DNA of 64,000 bases from Prostheceraeus crozeri (lineage: Eukaryota; Platyhelminthes; Polycladida; Euryleptidae): the NCBI GenBank assembly GCA_907163375.1, contig CAJQUW010014290.1, positions 124,001 through 188,000 on the forward strand, in the 5' to 3' direction. A program made the translations under genes and the position numbers. Position 1 is the first letter of the stretch. Every line of letters begins with the position of its first letter. Positions 1 to 11,745 of the stretch are shown one piece after another. The notes under the pieces are model-generated. The model did not search any database. It was given only the letters and a program-made list of their open reading frames with translations, and was not told the origin of the DNA.

Positions 1-489
1 GATATTCAAATAGAAATATATCAAATAGAAATAACAAAAGTCATTTCTTTAATTTTGCGACGTTTCCATATTTTAATAACCATTGATAGCGCATCGTTCG
101 CATCGCCTATGGAGTCGTTTATGAGAAAATGATTTTCTCATTTCATAAAAAAATAAAAATATTCAATACAATTTACTATATATAAACATGACACTTCCAC
201 GAAAAGTGAGGCATGCCAAAGCTACCGCTCCTGTTTGTTTAAGCGAGATATATATTTTTCATGTATTATTTAGGCGCCCTTTTACATGCACTATTATAGT
301 ATATCGAATCTGCATACTGTAATGTAATTGACAGAAATTTCTTGTTTTCATACTGCACCTTTCGCCTAAATAGATGTTTTACGAATTGAGTCGCTGGCAA
401 CAAAGTATAGGCCTTCTTGCTTATATTGAATACCCCAAAAAGAGAACATGCAAGTAAAAAATAATCTATGCTTATACCTGAAAGCAGTA

Positions 490-620
490 CATATGCACGA
501 GCTTTTTAGCAAGAATACAGAATGTCTGCTTTTAAAGTCCTAGGTTTGAATCGACCAAGCTTGAACCCAGGTCCGCACGCTTAACGAAGCTCTACCACAA
601 GGACGCATCGTCGGTCACAT
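490..620 (-). repeat. tRNA-derived SINE fragment, copy 1
   Basis: On the minus strand, about 541-618 resembles a tRNA: an A-box-like stretch around TTGTGGTAGAGC and a B box GGGTTCAAGCT. It is followed by a tail (CCTAGGACTTTAAAAGC, then TCTGTATTCTTGCTAAA) that matches the tail of the copy at 3100-3322. The acceptor and T stems do not pair, so this is an old SINE rather than a working tRNA gene. Confidence 0.55.
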
Positions 621-1396
621 TTGTGATACAACATTCTAATATTCCCATGACGTGCAACGAAGTTATTTTAACTATAGCATACTTGAAGCTTTCGAATATA
701 GTTTCATACACATTATTTCAAATATCATCAAATACACAAAATCACAGAGTGTACCTGAACAGCTGGTTAATCCTCAACTCTTCTCCGCATTTTCTTTCGC
801 AGGATAATCTACAGTAAGATACGGTGGCCGATTTCAAACATAGAAGTTTTTCTTGAATCTCTCTGCAAGGAAACTAACGTTATTATAGATTATTTTCAAT
901 TGATTAAGTCAAGTGACTTTTTAGAAAATTGAGCTTGGGCAGAGAGTGTAGTTCCGAATGCTAATGGATTTGATTTGAGAAACATCGCTTGAGAAACAAT
1001 ACAATCAAAAGTCATCTAAGCTGCGTTTCAACAAAGAGGCAATTCTTAATGACTTTATCAGAGATGACTGTCTCAATAGTAAACTGAACGCAAATTTCCT
1101 TCTAAAAGGTTTATTGACATCAATCGAAAACTGAAAAAATGAGAAATACATAATGTGATGACGAAACTGATTCAATCAATAAATGTCATTCAGAGTGTGT
1201 TCAAACATTGTGCTGTCGTGTGATTCTGTAATGAATAGAGATCACATCAATTATTGTGTAATGTACTTTTTTGTTTCTAATGATGAAATTGCTTAGCTTA
1301 TTAAGGAAGTTATGTATTTCAAAAAACGTGAACATGCAATTGAGCAACTGCAGCTTCTTTATTGCTATAAAATAAAGATCTGTCTTTTGACTGCCT
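621..1396. other. No recognisable gene
   Basis: AT-rich sequence with only short frames of no recognisable similarity. I see no repeat or RNA structure that I can support here. Confidence 0.5.
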
Positions 1397-1659
1397 CTGT
1401 TAAATAGGATCTTTTCAATATATAAATGATAAACATAATTTTGAACAGAACGACTTACTCGCCAATTCATCACACATGAGGAGAGGAGAAGCGTTGTTTG
1501 TCCTTCTAGTAAGCATTTTTTTAAATTTTTAGACATTTTAGGATATAAAAATTTTCTTTTAAATCATATTTTGTACCTATTGAAAATTAACTAGTCATTA
1601 GCTTGTTTTTTTATTTTATTTTTATTTTTGTTACCTTGACGCACTTTGCTACGTTGAAT
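1397..1659 (+). repeat. Direct duplication, copy 1
   Basis: About 263 bp that recur almost unchanged at 2119-2384 in the same orientation. Differences are mostly in the length of a T-rich tract near the end. The short minus-strand frame starting MSKNLKKCLLEGQ is shared simply because the DNA is duplicated; I see no sign that it is a real protein. Confidence 0.85.
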
Positions 1660-2118
1660 TGTTTTTACAGCACGTCTTGAGTTGAAGGTGGACTACGTCC
1701 CCGCCTCTTGACCTCTACTGGCAGGACTCTGTCCTTCTTGCAAATGCCTGAGGTACATTTCAGTCAATAGTGACTCTATTTTTTTGATAGATGCTAATCT
1801 TTCCCTATTATAGATATAACTTTTGAGGCTGTGCATCTTAAATGTACAGGACCGCGCTTGGTCGGGTTTGAGCGTCCAGGATGAAGCGGTCGAAACGCGA
1901 TCGTCCTGACCAAGTTCCTGTTGATGACCTCATTAAAAATAGTCAAATAATTTGTATGCATATTTTTGTAGAATTTTATTTCACGTTTTAGCTTAAGGAA
2001 CTAACATTAATCCTCTTACACACCTGGTAGATTTTAGATAACGTAATCCCGCCGTGTTAGCTAGATCTGGTATTTTGATTGGAAACAGACCTGTCCTCTT
2101 ATCATCTGAATGGGCAGA

Positions 2119-2384
2119 CTGTTAAATAGGATCTTTTCAATATATAAATGATAAACATAATTTTGAACAGAACGACTTACTCGCCAATTCATCACACATG
2201 AGGAGAGGAGAAGCGTTGTTTGTCCTTCTAGTAAGCATTTTTTTAAATTTTTAGACATTTTAGGATATAAAAATTTTCTTTTAAATCATATTTTGTACCT
2301 ATTGAAAATTAACTAGTCATTAGCTTGTTTTTTTTTAATTTTATTTTTATTTTTGTTACCTTGACGCACTTTGCTACGTTGAAT
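2119..2384 (+). repeat. Direct duplication, copy 2
   Basis: Second copy of 1397-1659, offset by about 722-725 bp. Both copies end at GCTACGTTGAAT, after which the sequences diverge at once. The intervening 459 bp is not duplicated, so this is either a local segmental duplication or two insertions of one dispersed repeat. Confidence 0.85.
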
Positions 2385-3099
2385 CAAAATTTTTGCATAA
2401 GCCTGGTATTACTACTCAATGCAAGAAGTACGTGGAACATTAATATCGACTCGCTAATTCGGTATCCACGGATAATACGCACTTTTTTGAATGTGTTGTA
2501 TTTACCGACGAGGATGACGTTCTTGAAACTTATAACACTATTCCTTGAACAGGAGATCATGTGCTACCATTTACTAATGCTGTAAAATGATTCTTATCTT
2601 ATACCCTAAAATAATTAATGTCTTATCAACATGTGCTAAATGCGTACTCCGGGCAAAAATTCGTTTGTGATTATATTGTCTTCAAGGCAAGTTTGTACAT
2701 CAGCTGTCACTTCTATCAGTATCTGACACTCTGCAACGATTTACTTAATGAGATATCCGCTTGTCTGATGCTCTTGATTACGTCAGTTGTGATAAACACT
2801 GCTGTCTGCTGGCGTCGCGTGAGGTGAATGAATAAACCAATTTCACGAGGAAGTACAGTGAAGGCCAGTGGCAATGCAGTCATTTATGAATCAAAACATG
2901 GGCAGCACGAATGAAGGTGAATTTAGTCCTAGTTTAAAAGCCTTTTTATACACAGGTGTTGACATGTAGAGGGTATAATTTGATGATGTACATCATACAC
3001 TGAGTTCATTTTAGTTTGCTGGTGAGGCTAAATTTTGATCAGATGCTCGAAAGCGATCCCCCATCAAGTAGGCATATGCATACTTAGAATAGAATAAAA
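2385..3099. other. No recognisable gene
   Basis: Only short frames without recognisable motifs. No repeat structure that I can support. Confidence 0.5.
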
Positions 3100-3322
3100 A
3101 ATAAATGACCGTTGTTTATACTCGGAAGCACATTAGGCACGGAGCCTTTCTTCCATGTGGCCGAGTTGTCATTTACCACTCTCATTCTTTCAGTGCTGAA
3201 AGTTTAGCAAGAATGCAGAGTGTACCTATTTTAAAAGTCTTAGGTTTGACCCGACCAAGATTTGAACCAAGGTCTCCCGGACGCAGAGCGAACACTCTAC
3301 CACAAGGCCACAGCGCCGGTGA
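3100..3322 (-). repeat. tRNA-derived SINE, copy 2
   Basis: Read on the minus strand, it starts with a tRNA-like head of about 75 bp: A-box region TGGCCTTGTGGTAGAGTG and a good B box GGTTCAAATCT. The shared SINE body follows (CCTAAGACTTTTAAAATAGG, then TCTGCATTCTTGCTAAA), and the copy ends in a T/A-rich tail near 3100. The T stem cannot pair (CTTGG on both sides), which argues against a functional tRNA. It is more complete than the copy at 490-620. Confidence 0.65.
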
Positions 3323-4751
3323 ATAGAATGAATCTTTATTGTAGAAATGTACAAAAGGCAAAATTGGCTGTCGATTGACAGCACTTATGCTTTGCCAGAA
3401 AAACTGTACACATCTAAAAGTAAACTTTACAATATGGTGACAAATCAAAATCATATAAACGCTTTTTGAAGTCATTAAGTGAATTAAGTGTACTGTATTG
3501 CTGAAAAATGATCAGATACATTGCAATTCGAAAATTCTCGAGCACGAAGCTGTAGATTGTGGCCACGAGTTAAGTGATCACAGGACTTCAAAGTGAAGTG
3601 AATTAAATTATAATGCATTTTGTAGCCTAAGATGAGATCAAAAATTTTTCCTCTGTCAAGAGTGAGCATATCCAGCAACAATAGTCTGGAGTTATAATTG
3701 CTATAACTTAATTTGGCACGCCTGCAAATACTCTTGAACTTTATACCCACGAATAAGTGCACAAATAACATGCATGTTCAATTATTTATGGCATGCAATT
3801 TTTCTGATGAACGATCCTAGTTCAACATTAGAAAAGCCCCATCTTTTAAGATTTCTTGTGGTTGCTTTTAACCCTTTTGATCAAATCATGCTTCCTGCTT
3901 GATGTCATGTCGCCATCGGAAAATGTTCAGAGCATGCGCGACTTTACTGAGACGGCTGAGACCTCAGTGCTGCGGCCATCCAGCGCTGTGCATGGCTGCC
4001 GTCCCTTATTATCACCGTATCACAGCTGACATCATCACAGATAATTGTTCGACGCGAACTGAAAGAATTGAGCATCGAGTTGTAAATTGACGTCGCCAAA
4101 TCAACTTAACTGATGCTCTAGTATCGATGCGGACCAACTTAAAAATTGACCGGAGTACACCTATAAACAACAGGCCACATTCAGCGCATAGAACTTGAGA
4201 ACAATAAAACCTCTAGAAGAGCTTTTCACTTAACACTTTTCAACGGCTGTGTCATTGGCTCATCAGTCACATGCCTAAGGCTGAGCTTTTCATTGGTTCT
4301 TCATGCCCCAACTTAGTTCCCCCACATGTGCCGCCCCCTTGAGTCAATTTCTATTCTAATCAATTTCAGATGAGCAATCTATTTCTGTGATTCAACGTGT
4401 TCTGAAGGAGAACGTGGCAATAAGACGCTCGTGTTAACTAACACGCAATTATGTATTCTATGATTTTCACAAAGATATTTTTCTCAACGAGAACTTGAAT
4501 AGTGTATGGTAGGTAATACTAAATCAATCGCTCTCATGTGACGCATAAATCAATGACTGAATAATAACAACAGTACTTAAAGTGTAAATGTCAGTGCATT
4601 GCGAATAGATAAGTCCCATTTTGATGGAGTCAAGTCGACTTTCAATGATCAATTAAAGGCGATCAAGCTGGGTTGGATTTAGAGTCGGCTTTATTTTTAC
4701 TTTCAAATAACTTTCAATCTAATGCCGAAACTCATTCATGCTTCTTGAGAT
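3323..4751. other. No recognisable gene
   Basis: Gene-poor sequence between the SINE and the Harbinger element. A short GC-richer patch lies at 3900-4080, but its 63-residue frame has no recognisable motif. Confidence 0.5.
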
Positions 4752-4754
4752 AAT

Positions 4755-4778
4755 GGCCCGTATGCATAAAAAGTAACT
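4755..4778 (+). repeat. Left terminal inverted repeat of Harbinger-A
   Basis: 24 bp, perfectly complementary to 8285-8308, directly preceded by the AAT target duplication. Confidence 0.92.
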
Positions 4779-5062
4779 AGTAGAAGTAACTTCCATTTCA
4801 CCAAGTTTGTACTAGCAAGTATATACTCCGATGCATTTTCTTATGCATAAGAAGTAACTTCCAAGTCCGTACTTCCTAGTAAATACTCGTAAGTATAAAC
4901 TAGACAAATTCGTATGCATAAAAAGTAATTTCTAGAAGTTACTTCTCAAATGAAAGTATGTACTAGATCAGAACGAGTATTTACTACCTCATTTTCCTAG
5001 TAAGCCAAATAGCAACCTAGCAAGACGAGAATTGCACACCATTGGCTAATTGTGTCATTTTA

Positions 5063-6175
5063 ATGAAAGGAAATGCACCTAAATTGATCTGTTCTTTGAA
5101 AACTCACATAAGTGATAATTCTATTCGTGAAAGCGGTATGGATCTCGTGACTATATACATTCGTCGCCATATTAGAAGAGAACGATATTTTCGTGATAGA
5201 CTGAATCCTTTGGAATATTACACTGACTGTGAATTGCAGAAATTATTTCGTTTTAATCGAACCAATATCCTTTTAATAACTCGTGTTCTGAAAGACAAAA
5301 TTGAGAATAGCACTGGACGAAATTATTCTCTTTCATGTTTACATCAGGTGTGTATTGCTCTTCGTTTTTTCGCGACTGGTTCAATGCAACTAAGTTTGGG
5401 AGCATGGATACATGTCGAACAATGTACAGTAAGTCGTGTATTATGGAAAGTCACTCGTGCAATTATCAGTAGTTATCCGGATACTTTTGTCACCGACTGT
5501 GAGCAAAACAAAGTTAGATTTTTTGAAAAGTTTGGAATACCTAATACATTTGGTGTCATCGATTGTACTCATATTAGGATACAACGGCCCCAAGATTACT
5601 ATCATCCTGAAGAATATCTGAACAGAAAGAATTGCTATTCTATAAACGTACAATCAGTCTGTGATAGTGATTGTATTTTTACGGATATCGTTGTTGCGTG
5701 GCCTGGAAGTGTCCATGACAGCAGGATTTTTAAGAACTCCACTTTGTACGACAAACTGATCACTGGTGAAACCAAAGGACTCCTACTTGGTGACAGTGGT
5801 TATGCTCTTTCTCCATTTCTTTTAACCCCATTCTCAACACCTCAAACATCAGGAGAGGAGCATTTTAACAAGGTCCACAAGAAAGCGCGTTGTACAATAG
5901 AACGTGCATTTGGCCAATTAAAGCGAAGATTCCATTGCATGGGAAGCATCTTGCGATGCAAGACAGATCGTGTGACATCGGTCATCACTGCTTGTTTTAT
6001 ACTGCACAATCTTGCAAAACGTTTTCATGAAATTGATCTGGACGACTCAGAAGAACTTCATTTAGAGGAAGAGGATGCCGAGTCTGACGAAAATCTATCG
6101 ACAAGTAATGATGCCCATATTCGTCGCTTGGGAGAAGCTAAACGCCGTGAGATAATGGAGTTTCTGTTGCTGTGA
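5063..6175 (+). CDS. PIF/Harbinger transposase (HARBI1-like, DDE_Tnp_4)
   Basis: Cuts and joins transposon ends in the nucleus, probably together with the Myb/SANT-like partner encoded at 6573-7992. Starting at the first in-frame ATG (5063) it has 370 residues, normal for the family; an ATG at 5138 is an alternative start that keeps all recognised domains. The RNase-H-fold DDE motifs are visible: D167 in GVIDCTHI, D219 in WPGSVHDSRIF and E280 in CTIERAFGQLKRRF. An N-terminal helix-turn-helix-like region precedes them, and an acidic tail (DDSEELHLEEEDAESDE) follows. The frame is uninterrupted. An AATAAA about 230 bp after the stop (6402-6407) could end the transcript. The catalytic motifs are seen; activity is inferred. 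Confidence 0.93.
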   Translation: MKGNAPKLICSLKTHISDNSIRESGMDLVTIYIRRHIRRERYFRDRLNPLEYYTDCELQKLFRFNRTNILLITRVLKDKIENSTGRNYSLSCLHQVCIALRFFATGSMQLSLGAWIHVEQCTVSRVLWKVTRAIISSYPDTFVTDCEQNKVRFFEKFGIPNTFGVIDCTHIRIQRPQDYYHPEEYLNRKNCYSINVQSVCDSDCIFTDIVVAWPGSVHDSRIFKNSTLYDKLITGETKGLLLGDSGYALSPFLLTPFSTPQTSGEEHFNKVHKKARCTIERAFGQLKRRFHCMGSILRCKTDRVTSVITACFILHNLAKRFHEIDLDDSEELHLEEEDAESDENLSTSNDAHIRRLGEAKRREIMEFLLL

Positions 6176-6572
6176 ATATAATCATGTTATATATGAGAAC
6201 TAAGAAATTTGTCGTCGTTATGTACGCTTCCTTGTTTAAATTACAGTTATTTTTTTAACATAAAGTACCGGTACCTTGTTGTTTCTTGAACTATATTTTT
6301 AAGACAAAGATCATGTGATAGAAGAAATGAACCAATAATTAACTTAGACTTATTATCTTAATTTAACATAGTTTGAGTATTCGTCAAAGACTACAGAAAA
6401 AAATAAAATACGATAAAATTGATATTCCATCTATTTATTCGTACTGATCGATATTAGATAACCCGAGCATAAAATCAGCTAACTAAAAAGACTACCGAAT
6501 GAAAACAATGACCTTTATAAAATATCAATAATATTGTTACGGTACAGAAACAGTTACTCATACATTCACGAG

Positions 6573-7992
6573 TCAAAAAGGAGTGTTTTCGTCGTAAATA
6601 TCTCGCAGATAAGAATATTCTTGTGATACAATAGTTTGCGTTGATGCGTCCACCTTTCCTTTCACTTGACTTCGAAGCAGTTCTATCTTCAGTCGAAGTT
6701 TCTCCCGCTGAAGAATCAGTACCTCGCGATGTAGATCGTCGATAGGTTCGACGGCCTTTCTCTTTGTAGACCTTTGCTCGATATCCTCTTCCCCTCGATT
6801 TTCAATGTCTGGAAAGTGGAGATAGGTTGATAAATATAATGAACGGAGCCTTTTTATACATGTAATTATATAGTGTATATCATCAGTATATGTATATATT
6901 CCTATATGATTTATTCTTTAATTACTAAAACAAACTTTAGTATTTGTTTTGATCCACAAATTGTACATGTATAGGCTACATGCATTTATTTCGTTGGTTC
7001 CCATTATCATCCACATATTGTAATAGAGTACAAAGTTGGATGCATTTTCGGCTTTTATCAGTCATTATGTTGAAAATGTAAAATCTAAAACTGCAGTTGT
7101 TTTCCGCTTACAACAAGGCTTCAGATAATCTTTTCAATTTCAAACATGATCCATTGTTGTAGAAGTTATCAATGAAATTCAGTTTCTACATCATATTACT
7201 GAGTCGTTTTGAGCTATATCGCGTGATTGCAATAGTAAAAGTTGCAATTAGGCCTACTCGTACATAGATGTTTGGCCAAGTCGGTCAGATATTCCTGCTT
7301 TAAACAGCTAGCAGTTTTCAGTAAGCTTATTTGAAATTTCTTAAAGACGGAGATTCTAGTTGGTTAGACATCTCAAATAATTTCTATCCATAGAATTATT
7401 ATTGCAAAGATAACGGTGTGCAAACCGAATAATTTGCCATGGGGATAAATCAGATAGATAATTTCCGCGGCCCGCTGAAAATCCGCGGCCAGGTATGTGG
7501 GTACTATGGAGGTACCCAAACTTTAATGTAAATACATGTAGGCCTAAGTATAAATCCGGATTATATTAATGAGTTAAAAGAAGGATAAAATAACTTACTT
7601 TTTAGAGACTGCTCATCATCTGGTGGAAGCTCTAAGTTCTCCAGATCCACTCCGTTCTCCATAGCTCCGACAACCTTGGTAATTTTAGGATTTTGCTCAC
7701 CTAGAATTCTCCACACCAATCTATCGTTCTCACTCAACTCTTTCGATGGGCCCCCTCCAGTCTTCTTGACATCCTTTAACTTCTCCTTCAAGCGTTGCTG
7801 GACATTGTTCCACTTTTTTTGTAATTGCTCAATTGCAAGCGACTTTCCCGTTCTTACCACCAATTCCTGCTGCAACCAACTCCAAGCTTCCGCTCTTTTG
7901 TTACGGCCATTCTTCGTGTTATCTTTAGAATTAATCACATACTTCTTCATCTCTAATATCTCCAAAAAAGTTGTTTCAGTTGAAGTATCCAT
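6573..7992 (-). CDS. Myb/SANT-like DNA-binding partner protein of Harbinger-A (two exons)
   Basis: Harbinger elements usually encode a second, Myb/SANT-like protein that binds the element and helps bring the transposase to DNA in the nucleus. I infer exon 1 at 7992-7599 (ATG at 7992) and exon 2 at 6808-6573. The intron has a GTAAGT donor just after 7599 and a CTTTCCAG acceptor just before 6808. Joined length is 630 nt (209 residues) with the frame kept, which supports the model. Exon 1 carries the tryptophan-spaced domain (AWSWLQQEL ... KKWNNVQQRLKEKL). Exon 2 is a charged coiled coil rich in leucine (LHREVLILQREKLRLKIELL) that could mediate dimerisation. It is convergent with the transposase gene; the stop codons are about 400 bp apart. 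Confidence 0.85.
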
Positions 7993-8284
7993 TCTGTTCG
8001 GTTGTTGTTGTCTTGTGATTGCTGAGTAAATGCTGTGATCGTGAGGCAGGCGTGTTCTATAGTAATGTATCGATAAAAGTGCACCGATTACCAGCGTTGC
8101 CAAGTATTTCCGCAAGGTTAATCATGTGACGACCATAGATATCTCACTGCGACACTTTTATACAAGAAGTTCCTACTAGCAAGTGCCTACTTTGTGAAGT
8201 TACTTTTTATGCATACATATTGGAAGTAGATACTAGACAGAGTATATACTTGCAAGTAAGAACTAGGAAGTATTTACTTTCAAA

Positions 8285-8308
8285 AGTTACTTTTTATGCA
8301 TACGGGCC
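8285..8308 (-). repeat. Right terminal inverted repeat of Harbinger-A
   Basis: 24 bp, perfectly complementary to 4755-4778, followed by AAT. Confidence 0.92.
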
Positions 8309-8311
8309 AAT

Positions 8312-9130
8312 ATCTCTTTGACTATTTAGTTCGCTTGATTCAGGACGATTTCAGCAGAGATAGTAGACAGCTTGCGCTTCCTTTTAATGTCAATGTCTAA
8401 CGATTTCTGTGGTTTAAGATTTTCTGAATTTTAACATTGGAATATCGGTCGAAATGTGAAAACAAAGTCAAACATTTCGCCGAATTCGAATATCATGTTA
8501 ACTCTAGATTATAAAACTTCATTAGGTTTTAACCATGATCACATACCGTAAATGAACTCAGAATGAAGTAGCGTAGAAGTTTAGAATAACATTGTCAAAG
8601 TGTTTGTTTGCTACAGTCTGAAAACTGTTTGCTGTCTGCGCACTTGGTATGCCTAAGACGTGAAAAATGTTCTTGCCAACTTTGATAAACACCGTTCCTT
8701 CCTCCAACTTGTGTGGAATGCGTGAGATATCGCGTAAGATGGAGAATAGTAGGTTCGATGCGAAGTGCTTATACTACACTCAAGCACATGTATATGTGGG
8801 AGAATTATAGAGCAAGCGACAGAGAGTTGGAAGGAGGAGAATTGGCATGCGTTTAATTAAAGTTCATTTATGAAATATCATAAAAGATAATACAGTAATC
8901 TTATAAATCTGTAAGTAGTCACGCCATGATATTCGAATCAGTTTGTGTTGCTTATATTTTTCCTGTTGACAATGATTCATTGTAAAACTTTGTGTGAGAT
9001 TTGATAGTTAGTAGCTTAGCCGGCTCTATCTGAAGACAAGCTTCAATTTATCTAATTTCAAGCCGATGAAAGATAAATAAGGTACATTATTTTGTTGCAC
9101 TTGAAAGGATGGATCGTCTAAGGACACAAT
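8312..9130. other. No recognisable gene
   Basis: AT-rich, with only short frames. Nothing supported. Confidence 0.5.
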
Positions 9131-9137
9131 GCAGTTG

Positions 9138-9905
9138 ACTAGAGATGGAAACCGTCTGAGATTTTCGGGCCGGTCCGGCCCGGCGGCTGGCAACTTCCAG
9201 GCACAGGGGGCAACTGAGCGGTAGCAGTACAACCCCAGGCCGGTCCGGTACGGCAACCTCTAGGCACAGACTGGCAATAATCCCACTTCAGGCCAGTTTC
9301 GCGCCAGTAGCAAGTCACTAAAATGCTGATGAGGCTTTAACCTTTCAAAATTATTTAAAACCAAAGGAGTCCTACAAGATCAAAGATTATTCACGCCTTG
9401 GGGCTACGGACAAATCTTCTGCGCGGAATAATATTTTCACGCTGCTGGGATGAGAAGACAAAATTAATATTTATAAGGGAATCTTTGTACGAATGGGTTT
9501 CAGTGATAGGAATAGACTATTGATTCAATAGTATTGAATCAGGCATTCGATTGACCTAATCTTTGAAATACTGTTGATTCAGAACTAGAGGGTCATGAGA
9601 AGATATTTCTTTTTGGAAGTCTTAATCATGCCAATCCGATTAAACGAAGTTTGACTGTAGCTATTTTCAAAGTCAACATAAATGTAATTGTTAACTAAAA
9701 TCATTTCAATTACTATGAAAGATGTAAACTAATAAATCAAATAATAGCAAAGTTAAATTGGCTTAACTGAGTGATCAAACAAAGACGCTCCTCAAACAAA
9801 GAAATCTCTTCCTTGGTGATGAATTTGCTGTGTACTTTAAAAAGTAAATCGGCCTGTGCCGACCTGAAACACAGATTGAGACCGGTCCGGCGGCCGGTCT
9901 CAATC
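9138..9905. repeat. GC-rich patch, possible old hAT-type remnant
   Basis: It begins with CTAGAGATGGAAACCG and a GC-rich run containing CCGGTCCGG motifs. It ends in a 32-bp palindrome at 9874-9905 built on GAGACCGG / CCGGTCTC. The combination of a TAGAGATGG start and matching GC-rich motifs at both ends recalls hAT-type elements. The ends are not clean inverted repeats and no transposase frame is visible, so the assignment is weak. Confidence 0.25.
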
Positions 9906-10319
9906 TCAGCAATTCACCAACATATGATTGAGTCACAAGACTCCTGTACGGACCCTCAGCGATGAAAGTCCGAGCGTGCTGCTCAATATTCGAACTTTGG
10001 CAAAGTGGTTTATGCGAACCACCGTCATTTTTGCCACCGCGGCCATTTCCACCATAAGTGAACTTCAGCAGCCTCTCTTGTCATAGCCATGATACGTTGC
10101 TCGTGTTGTGGTTAAAAAGCTTCGTGTCGGTCGTTTTGAGGGAAAATTCCCTACGCAGCAGACAACTTCTTCAATACATCGTCCCTCCCACATGCAATGC
10201 ACTTGTATTTTTGTTTTCGATAAAAAGATTGGGAGAGTAAGCTGCTTAGACTGTCTGGATAGCTTCCGGGAGGAATAAATGCGTTACATCTGTCAACATA
10301 GAAATGCGTCCAGTCGAGC

Positions 10320-11000
10320 GGCATGAAGTCCGGCAGCCAGAACGAGTTTCTGCAGGGAACGAGGTCGAAAGTGAGACTTTCACAGAATAATGTGCACCCT
10401 ATGCCTACAACGAATCTGCGCGTTTGCCGAGTTCTACCCGGTTCCCTTTCTCGCCAGACACGATCAAAGAAAAACATAAATTCAATGGGACGCAGATTGC
10501 AGTTTTTGGTTAGTCCAAACTGTTAACTGGATTATGTTTTTTCTGATTAAACAAAAAGAACTAAGCCCTTAGCAATAATTTTTGACATGGAAGGTCTTCA
10601 GGTCATTTCATATCATGTGCATGTGCTTCTGTCATGTTTCTGATCGGCAATGTTTACGAGAATTTGGTTAAGTGCGGATTAAATTGCTCAAAATGCCTGT
10701 GTTTGCCGACATTAGGTGTGTTTAATCTAGTGTATTTAGCTTCAAAGATCAACGTTCCTGAACACGATAGGAAATGACCTTGATATTCCATGTCAAAAAT
10801 GATGACTGTGGGTTTTCTACATTTCACTTGATAAGAGAAGGCATGGATAATTTCGTTTCAGTTAAAAACTGCAATCGCCGTCCCATTGGATTAACTGATT
10901 CCTAGAAGGCAGACGTGCAGATTCCTAGTAGGCATAGGGTGTACATTTTCCGCCTTATTCACTGCAGAAACTCGCTCTGACTGCCGGACTAATAAGCTTT
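10320..11000. repeat. Fold-back (inverted-repeat) element
   Basis: Left arm about 10320-10615, right arm about 10769-11000. Complementary blocks include the region around CGAGTTTCTGCAG against CTGCAGAAACTCG, GTGCACCCTATGCCTAC against GTAGGCATAGGGTGTAC, and TTTTTGACATGGAA against TTCCATGTCAAAAA. Arms are imperfect with small gaps. A related stretch occurs at about 35684-35745, so the sequence is dispersed. No transposase is visible. Confidence 0.65.
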
Positions 11001-11002
11001 TG

Positions 11003-11465
11003 CCTTGAAATCAATGTTAATTGATTTTGAGCAAAGTAATGAATTCACGTTGCTCATCCTGTAAGATATGAGATTGATCTTTGAAGGATTTATTATCATG
11101 ATAGAGGTAAGTTTTAGACTGTAGAATTAGCTTCCTATCAAAACAGTCTGATCTTGAGACAGTTTATCAAATGCAAAATATAATTTTTTTGGACGCAATG
11201 TTCATAATGGTGAATGACGTCATTTATCTCAAAAATAATCATAATTAGTCATAGTCAACATTCGTCATAATATCAAACGCTACTATGGCAGATGTAATGA
11301 AAAAATAGACGTCTTAGGTCAATAAATCATATAATACTCCCAAATTTTCGAATGTCTCTTTCTCAACGGTGTGAAATTACACTGATAGTGGGCAAATTAT
11401 CTTACAAACAACTTAATTTTACATAGTACAAAATTCAAACACAAATAACTCAGAGGTCCTACTTC
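11003..11465. other. No recognisable gene
   Basis: AT-rich spacer without supported features. Confidence 0.45.
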
Positions 11466-11702
11466 TCATACTAAATAAACATTGATATCTGGGCGATACT
11501 TAGAAATGAAATCCTTCTCAGATATCTTCCGCTCAATCGTATTAGCAAATCCTCGCTTTAAAATAAAAGGGGTCACAAATGAAAGGTCAGGTAACATACC
11601 ATGAGTTTTAACAAAATGTTTATGAAATAAACTCGAATCAGTTGTAAGGTGCTCATGCATACGTTTACGAAAAGAAGGAAAAGTCTTACCGATATATATC
11701 AC
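11466..11702 (-). pseudogene. Penelope-like element fragment, GIY-YIG endonuclease end
   Basis: A 78-residue open frame ending in a normal stop. It opens with IYIGKTFPSFRKRMHEH, which fits the YIG-to-EH part of a GIY-YIG endonuclease. It continues with an HKHFVKTHG block and ends ISKYRPDINV, the layout of the C-terminal end of Penelope-like retroelement proteins. The reverse transcriptase part is absent, so this is a 5'-truncated copy. It differs from the Penelope families at 28.0-30.5 kb and 30.7-32.9 kb. A short palindrome built on CCGATATATC lies across its broken end (about 11690-11745). Confidence 0.55.
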
Positions 11703-11745
11703 CGATAAAAGATGATCCCGATATATCGGTGAGACTTTTTGTTCT

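Larger units (their letters stand above)
4755..8308 (+). mobile_element. Complete two-gene PIF/Harbinger DNA transposon (Harbinger-A)
   Basis: A 3554-bp element with perfect 24-bp terminal inverted repeats at 4755-4778 and 8285-8308 (starting GGCCCGTATGCATAAAAAGT). AAT flanks both ends as a 3-bp target duplication (4752-4754 and 8309-8311). Inside are a DDE transposase gene (plus) and a Myb/SANT-like gene (minus), arranged convergently. Both ends carry many short subterminal motifs such as AAGTAACTTC and AGTATATACT (4778-4990 and 8160-8285), typical of transposase-binding arrays. Perfect TIRs and open genes suggest a young, possibly still mobile copy. Confidence 0.93.

Noticed and set aside
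1857-1915. A hairpin with CTTGGTC / GACCAAG ends suggesting an RNA gene
   Set aside because: Only about 10 bp pair well and no core motif of a known RNA class is present.
3222-3322. A tRNA gene on the minus strand
   Set aside because: A- and B-box motifs are present, but the T stem does not pair, the acceptor stem is poor, and the same head plus tail occurs at 490-620, which indicates a SINE.
9318-9350. CTGATGAGG as another hammerhead core
   Set aside because: No GAAA element follows at the right spacing and no stem II can form.
10151-10477. A 108-residue minus-strand protein
   Set aside because: It lies in the fold-back repeat, has no recognisable motif, and its start coincides with repeat sequence.
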